From Clostridia bacterium (lineage in GTDB: Bacteria; Bacillota_A; Clostridia; Oscillospirales; Acutalibacteraceae): DNA of 22,876 nt. The position numbers and the translations under genes were made by a program. The DNA lies in contig JAFSAK010000063.1 in NCBI GenBank assembly GCA_017441045.1, forward strand, positions 1-22,876. The letters run 5' to 3'. This document shows, one piece after another, positions 15,032 through 22,876 of this stretch. Within the stretch, counting starts at the first letter, position 1, and the number at the start of each line of letters is the position of its first letter. The notes beneath the pieces were generated by a model. That model did not search any database, was not told the DNA's origin, and saw only the letters and a list, made by a program, of their open reading frames with translations.

Positions 15032-16309
15032 ATGCAACTTATAGGTATTGATATAGGTACTACGAGTATATGCGGCGTTGTTATTGATGGTAACACGGGC
15101 GAAGTTTTAAACTCCAAAACCGTAAACAGCGATGCATTCATAAAAACCGATAAAAGTTTCGAAAAAATCCAATCCCCCGAAGTGATAATAAGCAAAGCCA
15201 CCGAAATTCTCGATTCCTTCATCACCGATGAAACCGTTTCCATCGGCGTTACGGGACAGATGCACGGCATCGTTTACTATGATGAATCGGGTAGCGCGGT
15301 AAGCCCTTTATATATCTGGCAGGATAAACGGGGCGACGAACCATATAAAGATACTACCTATGCGAATTTTTTAGGCAGCCACACGGGCTACGGCAATGTT
15401 ACAGATTTTTATAACCGAGAAAACGATATTCGCCCGAAAAACGCCGTAAATCACTGCACTATTCATGACTATTTTGTTATGCGGCTTTGCGGACTGAAAT
15501 CAGCGATTATCCATACAAGCGATGCGGCAAGTTTCGGCCTTTTTAACCTTGAAAACAAAACTTTCAATTATGATTACTCTATAAGTGTTGTTGATGATTT
15601 CACGGTTGCGGGCACTTATAAAAAGATACCCGTTGGCGTAGCCATCGGCGATAATCAAGCAAGTGTTTTCTCTACCCTCAAAGGCGCAGACGGAATTCTT
15701 CTAAACGTTGGAACGGGAAGTCAAGTTTCAATAATTTCCGATAAAATTATCGAAAGCGAAAACCTTGAAACCCGCCCCTACTTCGAGGGTAAATATCTGA
15801 TAGTCGGCGCCGCTCTTTGCGGAGGCAGGGCTTTTGCCGTTTTAAAGGATTTTTACAAAGAACTTTTATCCTACTATTCGCCGATTGATGATTCCGCCGT
15901 TTACAAAATTATGGATAAAATGGCAGAAGAAAAGGGCTTGCCGTTAAAGGTAGATACCCGTTTTTCAGGCACACGCGCCAACAAGGATATTTTAGGCAGC
16001 ATCACGGGTATTTCTACAGAAAACTTTTCGCCTAAAAACCTCACCCTCGGAGTGCTTGAAGGTATGGTGCAAGAACTTTACGACCTATATAAAGAAATGA
16101 GCACCGAAAAAGTAAAACTTATGGGTTCGGGCAACGGAATAAGAAAAAACAAGCCATTTATAAAACTTACCGAAGAAAAATTCGGCTTGAAACTTAATAT
16201 CCCCGCTCACAAGGAAGAAGCCGCCTACGGCGCCGCTTTATTCGGCGCTATCTGCAAAGGATATTTCAAAAACTCAGAGGCCGCCCAAAAGCTGATTAAA
16301 TACGAATAA
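15032..16309 (+). CDS. FGGY-family carbohydrate kinase, sedoheptulokinase-like
   Basis: The 425-residue kinase has the N-terminal phosphate loop IGIDIGTTS, then GVTGQMHGIVYYDESG and LYIWQDKRGDE. The stretch HCTIHDYFVMRLCG followed by DAASFGLF is characteristic of the sedoheptulokinase (SHPK) branch of FGGY kinases. The catalytic Asp is probably Asp207 (IGDNQAS), and the ATP-binding half follows (LLNVGTGSQVS, MGSGNGIRKN). It should phosphorylate a ketose or related sugar in the cytoplasm. Being last in the GRE operon, it may make the sugar phosphate the pathway uses. The ATG at 15032 has TAGGTGA upstream. The substrate cannot be fixed from sequence. Confidence 0.88.
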   Translation: MQLIGIDIGTTSICGVVIDGNTGEVLNSKTVNSDAFIKTDKSFEKIQSPEVIISKATEILDSFITDETVSIGVTGQMHGIVYYDESGSAVSPLYIWQDKRGDEPYKDTTYANFLGSHTGYGNVTDFYNRENDIRPKNAVNHCTIHDYFVMRLCGLKSAIIHTSDAASFGLFNLENKTFNYDYSISVVDDFTVAGTYKKIPVGVAIGDNQASVFSTLKGADGILLNVGTGSQVSIISDKIIESENLETRPYFEGKYLIVGAALCGGRAFAVLKDFYKELLSYYSPIDDSAVYKIMDKMAEEKGLPLKVDTRFSGTRANKDILGSITGISTENFSPKNLTLGVLEGMVQELYDLYKEMSTEKVKLMGSGNGIRKNKPFIKLTEEKFGLKLNIPAHKEEAAYGAALFGAICKGYFKNSEAAQKLIKYE

Positions 16310-16314
16310 GATAG

Positions 16315-16345
16315 AAAAAGCCGAGTCTTGCGACTCGGCTTTTAA
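16315..16345. terminator. Bidirectional terminator between kinase and valS
   Basis: AAAAGCCGAGTC (16316-16327) pairs perfectly with GACTCGGCTTTT (16332-16343) around TTGC. A- and T-tracts on either side serve both converging genes. Confidence 0.9.
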
Positions 16346-16347
16346 TT

Positions 16348-18984
16348 TTACATATTTTTAAGTTCTTCTATGCTATCTTCTATCATCTTGATTTTATCAA
16401 GGGCTTTGGCAAGACCTACCCTTTGCTGTTCGATAACATTCTGGGGGGCTTTAGCAACGAAACCTTGGTTATTTAGTTTCTTTTCGAAGAACTCTTTATC
16501 TATAATTGCCTTTTGCATATCCTTATTCAGTCGCTCGATTTCGGCATCGATATCAACAAGCTCCTTCATAGGCATATAAACGGTAGCAGAATCGGTAATA
16601 ACTCTTACCGCGCCTTCAAGTTCGAAACTTTCGCCTACTTCTACTTCGGAAGCGGAGCCCAAGCGGCAGATATAGGAAGTTCCCATTTTGAAGGTATCGG
16701 AAAAGGCGGAGGCAATATAGGTTTTCGCCTTTTTAGAAGGTGGAACATTCATTTCGGCTCTACGATTTCTTACTGCCTTAATAACCGACATAATGCGCTC
16801 AAATTCAATTTCTTCATCCGCGAAATTAAATTCTTCCTTATAAGTAGGCCACTTTGTAACCATCAAGGCAGGTTGCTCACCGTGGGGCATTGACTGCCAG
16901 ATTTCTTCGGTTATAAATGGCATAAAGGGATGGAGAAGCGCTAAGGTATTTGTAAATACATAGGTAAGTACCGCTCTCGCAGTATCGGCGGCTTTCTTAT
17001 CTTCACCGCCAAGACGAGATTTGCAAATCTCTATATACCAATCGCAGAAAACATCCCAGATAAAGTCATAAAGTTTTTGCACAGCAAGGCCGAGTTCGAA
17101 TTTATCAAGGTTTTCGGTAACATCCTTAATAACCGTATTATATTTAGAAATTATCCACTTATCTTCAAGGGCAAAATCTGCGGGATTTAAAGGAATAACC
17201 TTATCACTTTCAAGATTCATTAAAATAAATCTTGCCGCATTCCATATCTTATTGGCGAAGTTACGGCTTGCCTCAACCCTTTCAGGTATATAGCGCATAT
17301 CGTTTCCGGGGCTATTGCCCGTTGCGAGAGAAAATCTTAAAGCATCGGCGCCGAAATTATCGATTACTTCCAAGGGGTCAACGCCGTTTCCTAAGGATTT
17401 TGACATTTTTCTGCCTTGAGAGTCTCTTACAAGGCCGTGAATAAGTACGGTATTAAAGGGTACTTCCCCAGTATGCTCAATTCCCGAGAACATCATTCTC
17501 ATAACCCAGAAAGGAATTATGTCATAACCCGTAACCAAGGTGTTGGTGGGGTAATAATGCTTAAAGTCCTCCGCATCCTTATCGGGCCAACCGAGAGTTG
17601 AGAAGGGCCAAAGGGCAGATGAGAACCAGGTATCCAAAGTATCGGGGTCTTGATTTATCTTCTCACTGCCGCAATGAGAACAGCGCTTGGCTTCTTCTTT
17701 GGAAACGGTAATTTCGCCGCACTCCTCGCAGTACCAAGCGGGAATTCTATGACCCCACCAACGCTGGCGGGAAATACACCAATCTCGAATGTTTTCGAGC
17801 CAATGGAAATAGATTTTTTCGAATCTCTGAGGAACAAACTTTGTTTCTCCTATCTTAACGGCCTCGATAGCGGGCTCGGCGAGGGGTTTCATTTTAACAA
17901 ACCACTGCTTAGAAATGCGGGGCTCAACGGTAGTACCGCAACGGTAGCAGGTGCCAACATTATGGGTATAATCCTCAATTTTAACCAGGGCGCCTTCGGC
18001 CTCTAAATCGGCTACGATGGCCTTTCTTGCCTCGTATCTGTCCATACCCGCATACTTGGGATAATCATCGGTAATTTTAGCATCATCGGTCATAACATTT
18101 ATAACGGGAAGATTATGACGAAGACCTACCTCAAAGTCATTGGGGTCATGAGCGGGGGTGATTTTAACAACTCCCGTACCGAAATCCATCTCAACATAAC
18201 TATCTGCAACGATGGGAATCTCTCTATGAACAATGGGTAAAATAACGGTTTTGCCAACGAGGTCTTTGTATCGCTCGTCCTCGGGGTTAACCGCAACGGC
18301 GGTATCGCCGAGTAAGGTTTCGGGTCTTGTTGTGGCGAGTTCCAAGTAACCGCTACCATCACTCAAAGGATAGCGGATATGCCAGAAGTGACCTGCCTGC
18401 TCTTCATACTCAACCTCGGCATCGGAAATGGAAGTTAAGCAATGGGGGCACCAGTTAATAATTCTTTCGCCCCGATATATAAGTCCCTTTTCATAAAGAT
18501 TATAAAAAACCTCATTAACGGCCTTATTACAACCTTCATCGAGGGTAAAACGCTCTCTGTCCCAATCGCAAGAAGAGCCCATCTTTTTAAGCTGCTCAAC
18601 GATTCGGCCGCCATACTGCGCTTTCCAAGCCCAAGCGCGTTCCAAAAACTTTTCGCGGCCTAGATCCTCTTTTGTGATACCTTCTTTTTTCATTGCTTCA
18701 ACGATTTTTGCCTCGGTGGCAATGGAAGCGTGGTCGGTGCCGGGAAGCCATAAGGTATCATATCCCTGCATTCTCTTAAAACGGATAAGGATATCCTGAA
18801 GAGTATTATCAAGGGCGTGACCCATATGAAGTTGACCCGTAATATTGGGGGGCGGGATAACTATAGTATAGGTCTCCTTACCCTCTTCTCTTTTGGCGTG
18901 GAAATATTTTCCATCGAGCCACATTTTATATATACGATCTTCAACTTCCTTCGGATCATACTGTTTTGCTAATTCTCTGCTCAT
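16348..18984 (-). CDS. valS: Valyl-tRNA synthetase
   Basis: The 878-residue class Ia synthetase charges tRNA-Val. Visible features are the HIGH motif as HMGH (53-56 within PPPNITGQLHMGH), the editing (CP1) domain with ATTRPETLLGDTAVAV, a zinc-binding set (WYCEECGEI and CSHCGS), KMSKS (526-530), the anticodon-binding helices and the C-terminal coiled-coil arm (about 810-878). Length is standard. TGGAGTGA precedes the ATG. No T-box is visible in the 148 bases between it and parC, so it either has its own weak promoter there or is read through from parC. No truncation is seen. Confidence 0.98.
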   Translation of the reverse strand: MSRELAKQYDPKEVEDRIYKMWLDGKYFHAKREEGKETYTIVIPPPNITGQLHMGHALDNTLQDILIRFKRMQGYDTLWLPGTDHASIATEAKIVEAMKKEGITKEDLGREKFLERAWAWKAQYGGRIVEQLKKMGSSCDWDRERFTLDEGCNKAVNEVFYNLYEKGLIYRGERIINWCPHCLTSISDAEVEYEEQAGHFWHIRYPLSDGSGYLELATTRPETLLGDTAVAVNPEDERYKDLVGKTVILPIVHREIPIVADSYVEMDFGTGVVKITPAHDPNDFEVGLRHNLPVINVMTDDAKITDDYPKYAGMDRYEARKAIVADLEAEGALVKIEDYTHNVGTCYRCGTTVEPRISKQWFVKMKPLAEPAIEAVKIGETKFVPQRFEKIYFHWLENIRDWCISRQRWWGHRIPAWYCEECGEITVSKEEAKRCSHCGSEKINQDPDTLDTWFSSALWPFSTLGWPDKDAEDFKHYYPTNTLVTGYDIIPFWVMRMMFSGIEHTGEVPFNTVLIHGLVRDSQGRKMSKSLGNGVDPLEVIDNFGADALRFSLATGNSPGNDMRYIPERVEASRNFANKIWNAARFILMNLESDKVIPLNPADFALEDKWIISKYNTVIKDVTENLDKFELGLAVQKLYDFIWDVFCDWYIEICKSRLGGEDKKAADTARAVLTYVFTNTLALLHPFMPFITEEIWQSMPHGEQPALMVTKWPTYKEEFNFADEEIEFERIMSVIKAVRNRRAEMNVPPSKKAKTYIASAFSDTFKMGTSYICRLGSASEVEVGESFELEGAVRVITDSATVYMPMKELVDIDAEIERLNKDMQKAIIDKEFFEKKLNNQGFVAKAPQNVIEQQRVGLAKALDKIKMIEDSIEELKNM

Positions 18985-19078
18985 TTTATATTCACTCCAT
19001 TGGCAAAAATTACCGCAAATAATTTTTGCTCATTTGCTAATATTAATATTGTCAGCCCGAGTTTTAAGCGTTTGCAGT

Positions 19079-19201
19079 TTGGGCGGACAGCCGCCCGACT
19101 GCGTAAGCTATCGTGCGGTTTTTTTATTTTATTTATATATCAAGCGTCGTTTGCTTGGCTTCACCCGTGGGCTTTAAACTTCCCGCTGCGGGAAGATTTT
19201 T
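19079..19201. repeat. Hairpin-dense stretch over the 3' end of parC
   Basis: Four inverted repeats are packed here. GGGCGG/CCGCCC is at 19081-19086/19091-19096. CCGC/GCGG is at 19091-19094/19115-19118, followed by seven Ts. CAAGC/GCTTG is at 19141-19145/19153-19157. CTTCCCGC/GCGGGAAG is at 19179-19186/19188-19195, followed by ATTTTT. Both T-runs face the plus strand, although no plus-strand gene lies upstream. The last two pairs lie in the final codons of parC. Confidence 0.5.
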
Positions 19202-21373
19202 GGTGCGATAACGGTGCTCACTGTCAAGAGTACCCTTATTATAAACATCCACGGTATAAATTCTCTGGCCCTTCTTCTGAGTCATAACCGCAATACCCGA
19301 ATTATCCTTGGTGGTTTTTGCGGGGATACTTGCCGTATTTACTATAAGCATTCTGCCGTTTGTAGATTTAAGCAATAAATCGCACTCTTCCTTTACATAA
19401 AGGGCGGTATGAAGTTTAAACTTCTCGCAGTATGCCTTAATAAGTTTTTTACGGTTGGTTTTGGTTTCATAAGAAGTTAGGGGCACTTTTGAAATTCTTC
19501 CGTTTTCGTAAACGAAAATCATATGGCCTTTATACTCGGTGAGATTTACCATATAAACGGCATTTTCGCCCTCATCGAAATCAAGTTTAGAGGCCACATA
19601 GTCACCGAGCACACTTGCTTTACCATCGCCGAAACTATCGACTCGCGTTTTATAAACCTGAGCGTTTGTAGTAAAGAACATCAACTCTTCTGCATTGGTG
19701 GACTCGACTGTCTGGGTGATTTCATCGCCTTCTTTAAGTTTCTGTTCACCGCTCATTCGAAGTGACTGAGGAGTAATCTTCTTAAAGTAACCATCCTTAG
19801 TAAAGAACAGGGTTACGGGGGAATTATCCACAAATAATTCTTCGCTGATTTCCTCTTCTGCTTCAGCAGAAACTATCTTGGTGCGGCGCTCTTTACCGTA
19901 TTTCGCCATAACGCCTTCAAGTTCTTTAACAATAATCTTCTTAATTCGGGCTCTGGAATTAAGGGTATCTTCCATATCGGAGATTTCTTTTTCCAAATCC
20001 TCAATATCTTCAAGACGCTTTAAAATATATTCGCGGTTTAAATGGCGCAACTTGATTTCGGCTACATATTCTGCCTGCTCTTCATCGATACCGAATCCAA
20101 TCATAAGGTTGGGAACAACCTCTTTTTCCTCTTTGGTTTCGCGGACTATCTTAATGGCTTTATCAATATCAAGAAGAATTTTTTCCATACCTTTAAGCAG
20201 GTGTAAACGCTTCTTGGCCTTATTAAGTTTAAAATAAACTCTTCTGCGGACGCACTCTTCACGGAATGCAACCCACTCGGAGATAATTTCCTTAACGCCC
20301 ATAACTCGAGGCGAAGATGCGATAAGGATATTAAAGTTGCAAGAAAAACTATCTTGCAATGGGGTGAGTTTGAAAAGTTTTTTCATCAACTTTTCTACAT
20401 CGGTTCCCCTCTTTAAATCAATGGTGATTTTAAGACCTTTAAGGTCGGTTTCATCGCGAATATCATTGATTTCGGTTATCTTTTTAAGTTTAACGAGTTC
20501 GACTACCTTTTCGATTATCTGTTCACTTGTCGTACTCGGGGGGATTTCGGTAATATCGATACAGTTTTGCGATTTATCGTAACTGTAAACGCCCCTAACC
20601 TTGAAACTTCCTCTGCCCGTTTCGTAAATCTTTTCGATTTCATCACGGTTATAAAGCAGTTCGCCGCCAATGGGGAAATCGGGGGCCAAAAGGGTATCCG
20701 CAATATTTACGCTATCATCCTTAATATAGGCGATAGTAGTTTCGCAGACCTCTTTTAAATTAAAGGAACAAATAGAACTTGCCATACCTGCCGCAATACC
20801 CATATTGGAATTGACAAGTATCGTGGGGAAGGTTACGGGGAAAAGCACCGGTTCCTTCATCGTAGCATCATAGTTATCTACAAAATCTACCGTATCGTTA
20901 TCAATATCGGTGAAAAGTTCTTCCGCTATGGGCGCGAGTTTTGCCTCAGTGTAACGGGCGGCGGCGCACTGCATATCGCGGGAATACGCCTTACCAAATG
21001 AACCTTTAGATGCAACAAAGGGGTGCAAGAGCGCATCGTGACCTTCCGAAAGGCGAACCATTGTATCATAAATTGCCGCATCACCGTGAGGGTTAAGTTG
21101 CATAGTACGTCCAACGATATTTGCCGATTTAATGGTATTGCCGTTTAAAAGTCCCATATTATACATTGTATAAAGCAATTTTCTGTGAGAAGGTTTAAAG
21201 CCATCTATTTCAGGTATAGCACGGGAAATAATAATACTCATGGCATAGGGCATAAAGTTTGATTTTATGGTTTCGGTAACCTGCTGGTCAACAACACTTC
21301 CCGCCCCTGCAATATAAGCGTTTATTTCCTTTTTGGGTTTAATTTCTGTTTCTTTCTTTTTTCTCGGAGCCAT
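19133..21373 (-). CDS. parC: DNA topoisomerase IV subunit A-like (ParC/GyrA family)
   Basis: The 746-residue type IIA topoisomerase subunit carries the DNA-cleaving Tyr141 (AAARYTEAKL), the winged-helix region (about 55-145) and tower and coiled-coil parts. Its degenerate C-terminal beta-pinwheel lacks the GyrA box (QRRGGKG), favouring topoisomerase IV or the second gyrase-like pair of Clostridia over true GyrA. In the quinolone-resistance region the usual Ser is Ala99 (NPHGDAAIYD), while Asp103 is kept. It decatenates and relaxes DNA with the ParE-like partner encoded 32 bases upstream. AAGGGAGAAG precedes the ATG. The last 25 or so residues are encoded by hairpin-rich DNA and look like a poorly conserved tail. 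Confidence 0.9.
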   Translation of the reverse strand: MAPRKKKETEIKPKKEINAYIAGAGSVVDQQVTETIKSNFMPYAMSIIISRAIPEIDGFKPSHRKLLYTMYNMGLLNGNTIKSANIVGRTMQLNPHGDAAIYDTMVRLSEGHDALLHPFVASKGSFGKAYSRDMQCAAARYTEAKLAPIAEELFTDIDNDTVDFVDNYDATMKEPVLFPVTFPTILVNSNMGIAAGMASSICSFNLKEVCETTIAYIKDDSVNIADTLLAPDFPIGGELLYNRDEIEKIYETGRGSFKVRGVYSYDKSQNCIDITEIPPSTTSEQIIEKVVELVKLKKITEINDIRDETDLKGLKITIDLKRGTDVEKLMKKLFKLTPLQDSFSCNFNILIASSPRVMGVKEIISEWVAFREECVRRRVYFKLNKAKKRLHLLKGMEKILLDIDKAIKIVRETKEEKEVVPNLMIGFGIDEEQAEYVAEIKLRHLNREYILKRLEDIEDLEKEISDMEDTLNSRARIKKIIVKELEGVMAKYGKERRTKIVSAEAEEEISEELFVDNSPVTLFFTKDGYFKKITPQSLRMSGEQKLKEGDEITQTVESTNAEELMFFTTNAQVYKTRVDSFGDGKASVLGDYVASKLDFDEGENAVYMVNLTEYKGHMIFVYENGRISKVPLTSYETKTNRKKLIKAYCEKFKLHTALYVKEECDLLLKSTNGRMLIVNTASIPAKTTKDNSGIAVMTQKKGQRIYTVDVYNKGTLDSEHRYRTKNLPAAGSLKPTGEAKQTTLDI

Positions 21374-21405
21374 TTTCTTCTCCCTTAAATTCTTTTATTA
21401 CTAAA

Positions 21406-22876
21406 TTAGCTGATATCGGTATCGTCAAGATATAAATATCCGTGTTCGGTGATATAATCTTTTCTTCCCGCAAGATTATCGCCGAGAAGCATCTCGAATA
21501 TTTCCGCCGTAATCTCCGCATCTTCGGGCATTACCTTAATAAGCCGTCTGGTTTCGGGGTTCATAGTGGTCATATTCATCATATCGGGTTGGTTTTCACC
21601 AAGTCCCTTAGAGCGCTGAATTGTATATTTTTCATCGCCGATTTTTTCAAGAATTTCCTTCTTCTCGGTTTCATCATAGGCGAAATACGCCATACTCTTG
21701 GTGTTTATCTCATAAAGAGGCGTTTCCGCAATAAACACCTTGCCCTCATTTATAAGGGTGGGCATCAGACGGTAAATCATCGTGAGAATAAGGGTGCGGA
21801 TATGGAATCCGTCCACATCGGCATCGGTACAGATTATTATTTTGTTCCAACGAAGATTATTTATATCAAAATTAGAAAGATTTTTATTCGCCTTTGACTT
21901 AACCTCAACGCCACAACCTAAAACTTTAAGCAGGTCGGTTATGATTTCACTCTTAAAGATTTTATCATACTCGGCTTTAAGGCAGTTAAGGATTTTACCT
22001 CTGACGGGCATAATCGCCTGAAAAGCGGCATCGCGGGCAAGTTTACAAGAGCCAAGAGCCGAATCACCCTCAACTATATAAAGTTCTCTTTCTGCCACAT
22101 CTTTACTGCGGCAATCAACGAACTTCTGAACTCTATCAACCATAGAGTTGCTTGTGGCAAGGGTCTTTTTAAGGTTGATTCTTTCCTTTTCGCTTCGCTC
22201 ACGGCTTCGCTTATTAATAAGTACCTGATCGGCGATTTTATCGGCTTCCGTCTTATTTTCGATAAAGTAAACCTCTAACTGATGACGCAAAAATTCGGTC
22301 ATAGCATCGCCTATGAACTTATTGGTTATTGATTTTTTGGTTTGGTTTTCATAGGAAACCAAACCGCCGGGTGAAAAGGAAGAAATAACCAGCACCAAAC
22401 ACTCTTCAATATCGGAAAAGGTTATCTTGCTTTCACCGTTTTTATATTTATTTGTCTGCTTAATATAAGCATCTATCTGATAAACAAAAGCGTTTCTCAC
22501 GGCTCTTTCGGGGGCGCCGCCATATTCAAGCCAACTTGAGTTATGGTAATATTCCTTTAGGGTATGGCGGTTTGAAAAAGTGAGCGCCGCATTGATTTTA
22601 ACCTTATATTCGGGTTTATCATCGCGGTCCCTACCCTTTCGCTCTGCGCTCCAGAACTGAACAGAGGTAAGTTTTTCTTCGCCGACCTTTTCATTTACAT
22701 AATCAACGATACCGTTTTTATAAATAATTTCCTGAGTTATATAACGGTTACCCTGCTGCTCACGGAATTCGAATAAAAGACCGTCGTTAACAATGGCTTG
22801 TCTTTTAAGAGTATCAATAAAATAATCCCGTGGAATATTTATATCAGTGAAAACCTCGATATCGGGCTTCCAACGG
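21406..22876 (-). CDS. parE: DNA topoisomerase IV subunit B-like, 5' end outside the window
   Basis: Open frame runs from the window edge to the stop at 21406 (about 489 residues). The part present begins in the transducer domain (WKPDIEVFTDINIPRDYF, then QAIVNDGL) and includes the TOPRIM domain: EGDSALGSCKLARD with the metal-binding Glu, MPVRGKILNC, DADVDGFHIRTL and QRSKGLGEN. It ends with the short YLDDTDIS tail. The N-terminal ATPase domain lies beyond 22876. An apparent GTG start at 22500 is internal, because coding similarity continues upstream without a stop. It forms the ATPase/TOPRIM partner of the ParC-like subunit in one operon. Confidence 0.93.
   Translation of the reverse strand, partial: RWKPDIEVFTDINIPRDYFIDTLKRQAIVNDGLLFEFREQQGNRYITQEIIYKNGIVDYVNEKVGEEKLTSVQFWSAERKGRDRDDKPEYKVKINAALTFSNRHTLKEYYHNSSWLEYGGAPERAVRNAFVYQIDAYIKQTNKYKNGESKITFSDIEECLVLVISSFSPGGLVSYENQTKKSITNKFIGDAMTEFLRHQLEVYFIENKTEADKIADQVLINKRSRERSEKERINLKKTLATSNSMVDRVQKFVDCRSKDVAERELYIVEGDSALGSCKLARDAAFQAIMPVRGKILNCLKAEYDKIFKSEIITDLLKVLGCGVEVKSKANKNLSNFDINNLRWNKIIICTDADVDGFHIRTLILTMIYRLMPTLINEGKVFIAETPLYEINTKSMAYFAYDETEKKEILEKIGDEKYTIQRSKGLGENQPDMMNMTTMNPETRRLIKVMPEDAEITAEIFEMLLGDNLAGRKDYITEHGYLYLDDTDIS

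Noticed and set aside
19001..19125. Plus-strand small RNA ending at the T7 run
   Set aside because: A terminator-like end exists, but I found no acceptable plus-strand promoter upstream.
18985..19132. T-box or other aminoacyl-tRNA leader for valS
   Set aside because: The gap is too short and lacks the TGG-bulge core, loop-E pair and a terminator oriented toward valS.
22490..22500. GTG at 22500 as the parE start
   Set aside because: Recognisable ParE/GyrB sequence continues upstream without a stop to the window edge, so the GTG is internal.
1..22876. CRISPR array, tRNA, rRNA, insertion sequence or prophage genes
   Set aside because: No regularly spaced repeats, transposase or integrase frames, or rRNA/tRNA-like sequences were seen by eye; a tRNA scan was not possible.

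Overview
The window looks like part of the chromosome of an anaerobic, low-G+C Bacillota, most likely a Clostridia lineage from a gut-type habitat. The evidence is strong Shine-Dalgarno sites (AAGGAGG type), sigma-A-like TTGACA/TATAAT promoters, a T-box riboswitch, an oxygen-sensitive glycyl radical enzyme (GRE), and clostridial-style topoisomerase and ValRS genes. A species cannot be named from the sequence alone.

Positions 1-5150 are accessory and visibly AT-richer. They hold two small conserved proteins (a 3-TM protein and a DUF6440-like protein), a membrane-anchored XRE regulator with a C-terminal zinc ribbon, and a second XRE regulator on the minus strand. The second regulator is divergent from a three-gene operon: zinc-ribbon membrane protein, SPFH/SHOCT protein, 4-TM protein. 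This operon resembles the ydjG/ydjI/ydjH part of the Bacillus subtilis pspA-ydjGHI membrane-stress locus. A perfect 14-bp inverted repeat overlaps a strong promoter between regulator and operon and is the likely operator.

Positions 5150-10050 hold a secreted, C-terminally membrane-anchored endonuclease I family nuclease (minus strand). Next comes a T-box-controlled ABC importer of the TrpXYZ type (lipoprotein, permease, ATPase). The T-box reads best as phenylalanine-responsive (candidate specifier UUC, antiterminator bulge UGGU), although the transporter family is usually linked to tryptophan.

Positions 10050-16345 are the most interesting part. A divergent AraC regulator faces a tight four-gene operon: GRE activase (radical SAM), a GRE with a non-canonical glycyl-radical motif (RIHGT), a class I phosphomannose-isomerase-like protein whose conserved catalytic Arg is Gln, and a sedoheptulokinase-like FGGY kinase. 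Together they suggest an uncharacterised radical-dependent pathway for a sugar or sugar phosphate. The regulator and operon promoters share one -35 hexamer. Bidirectional terminators bound the region on both sides.

Positions 16348-22876 are housekeeping genes on the minus strand: parE-like (5' end cut by the window), parC-like and valS. A hairpin-dense stretch lies over the 3' end of parC and the gap before valS.
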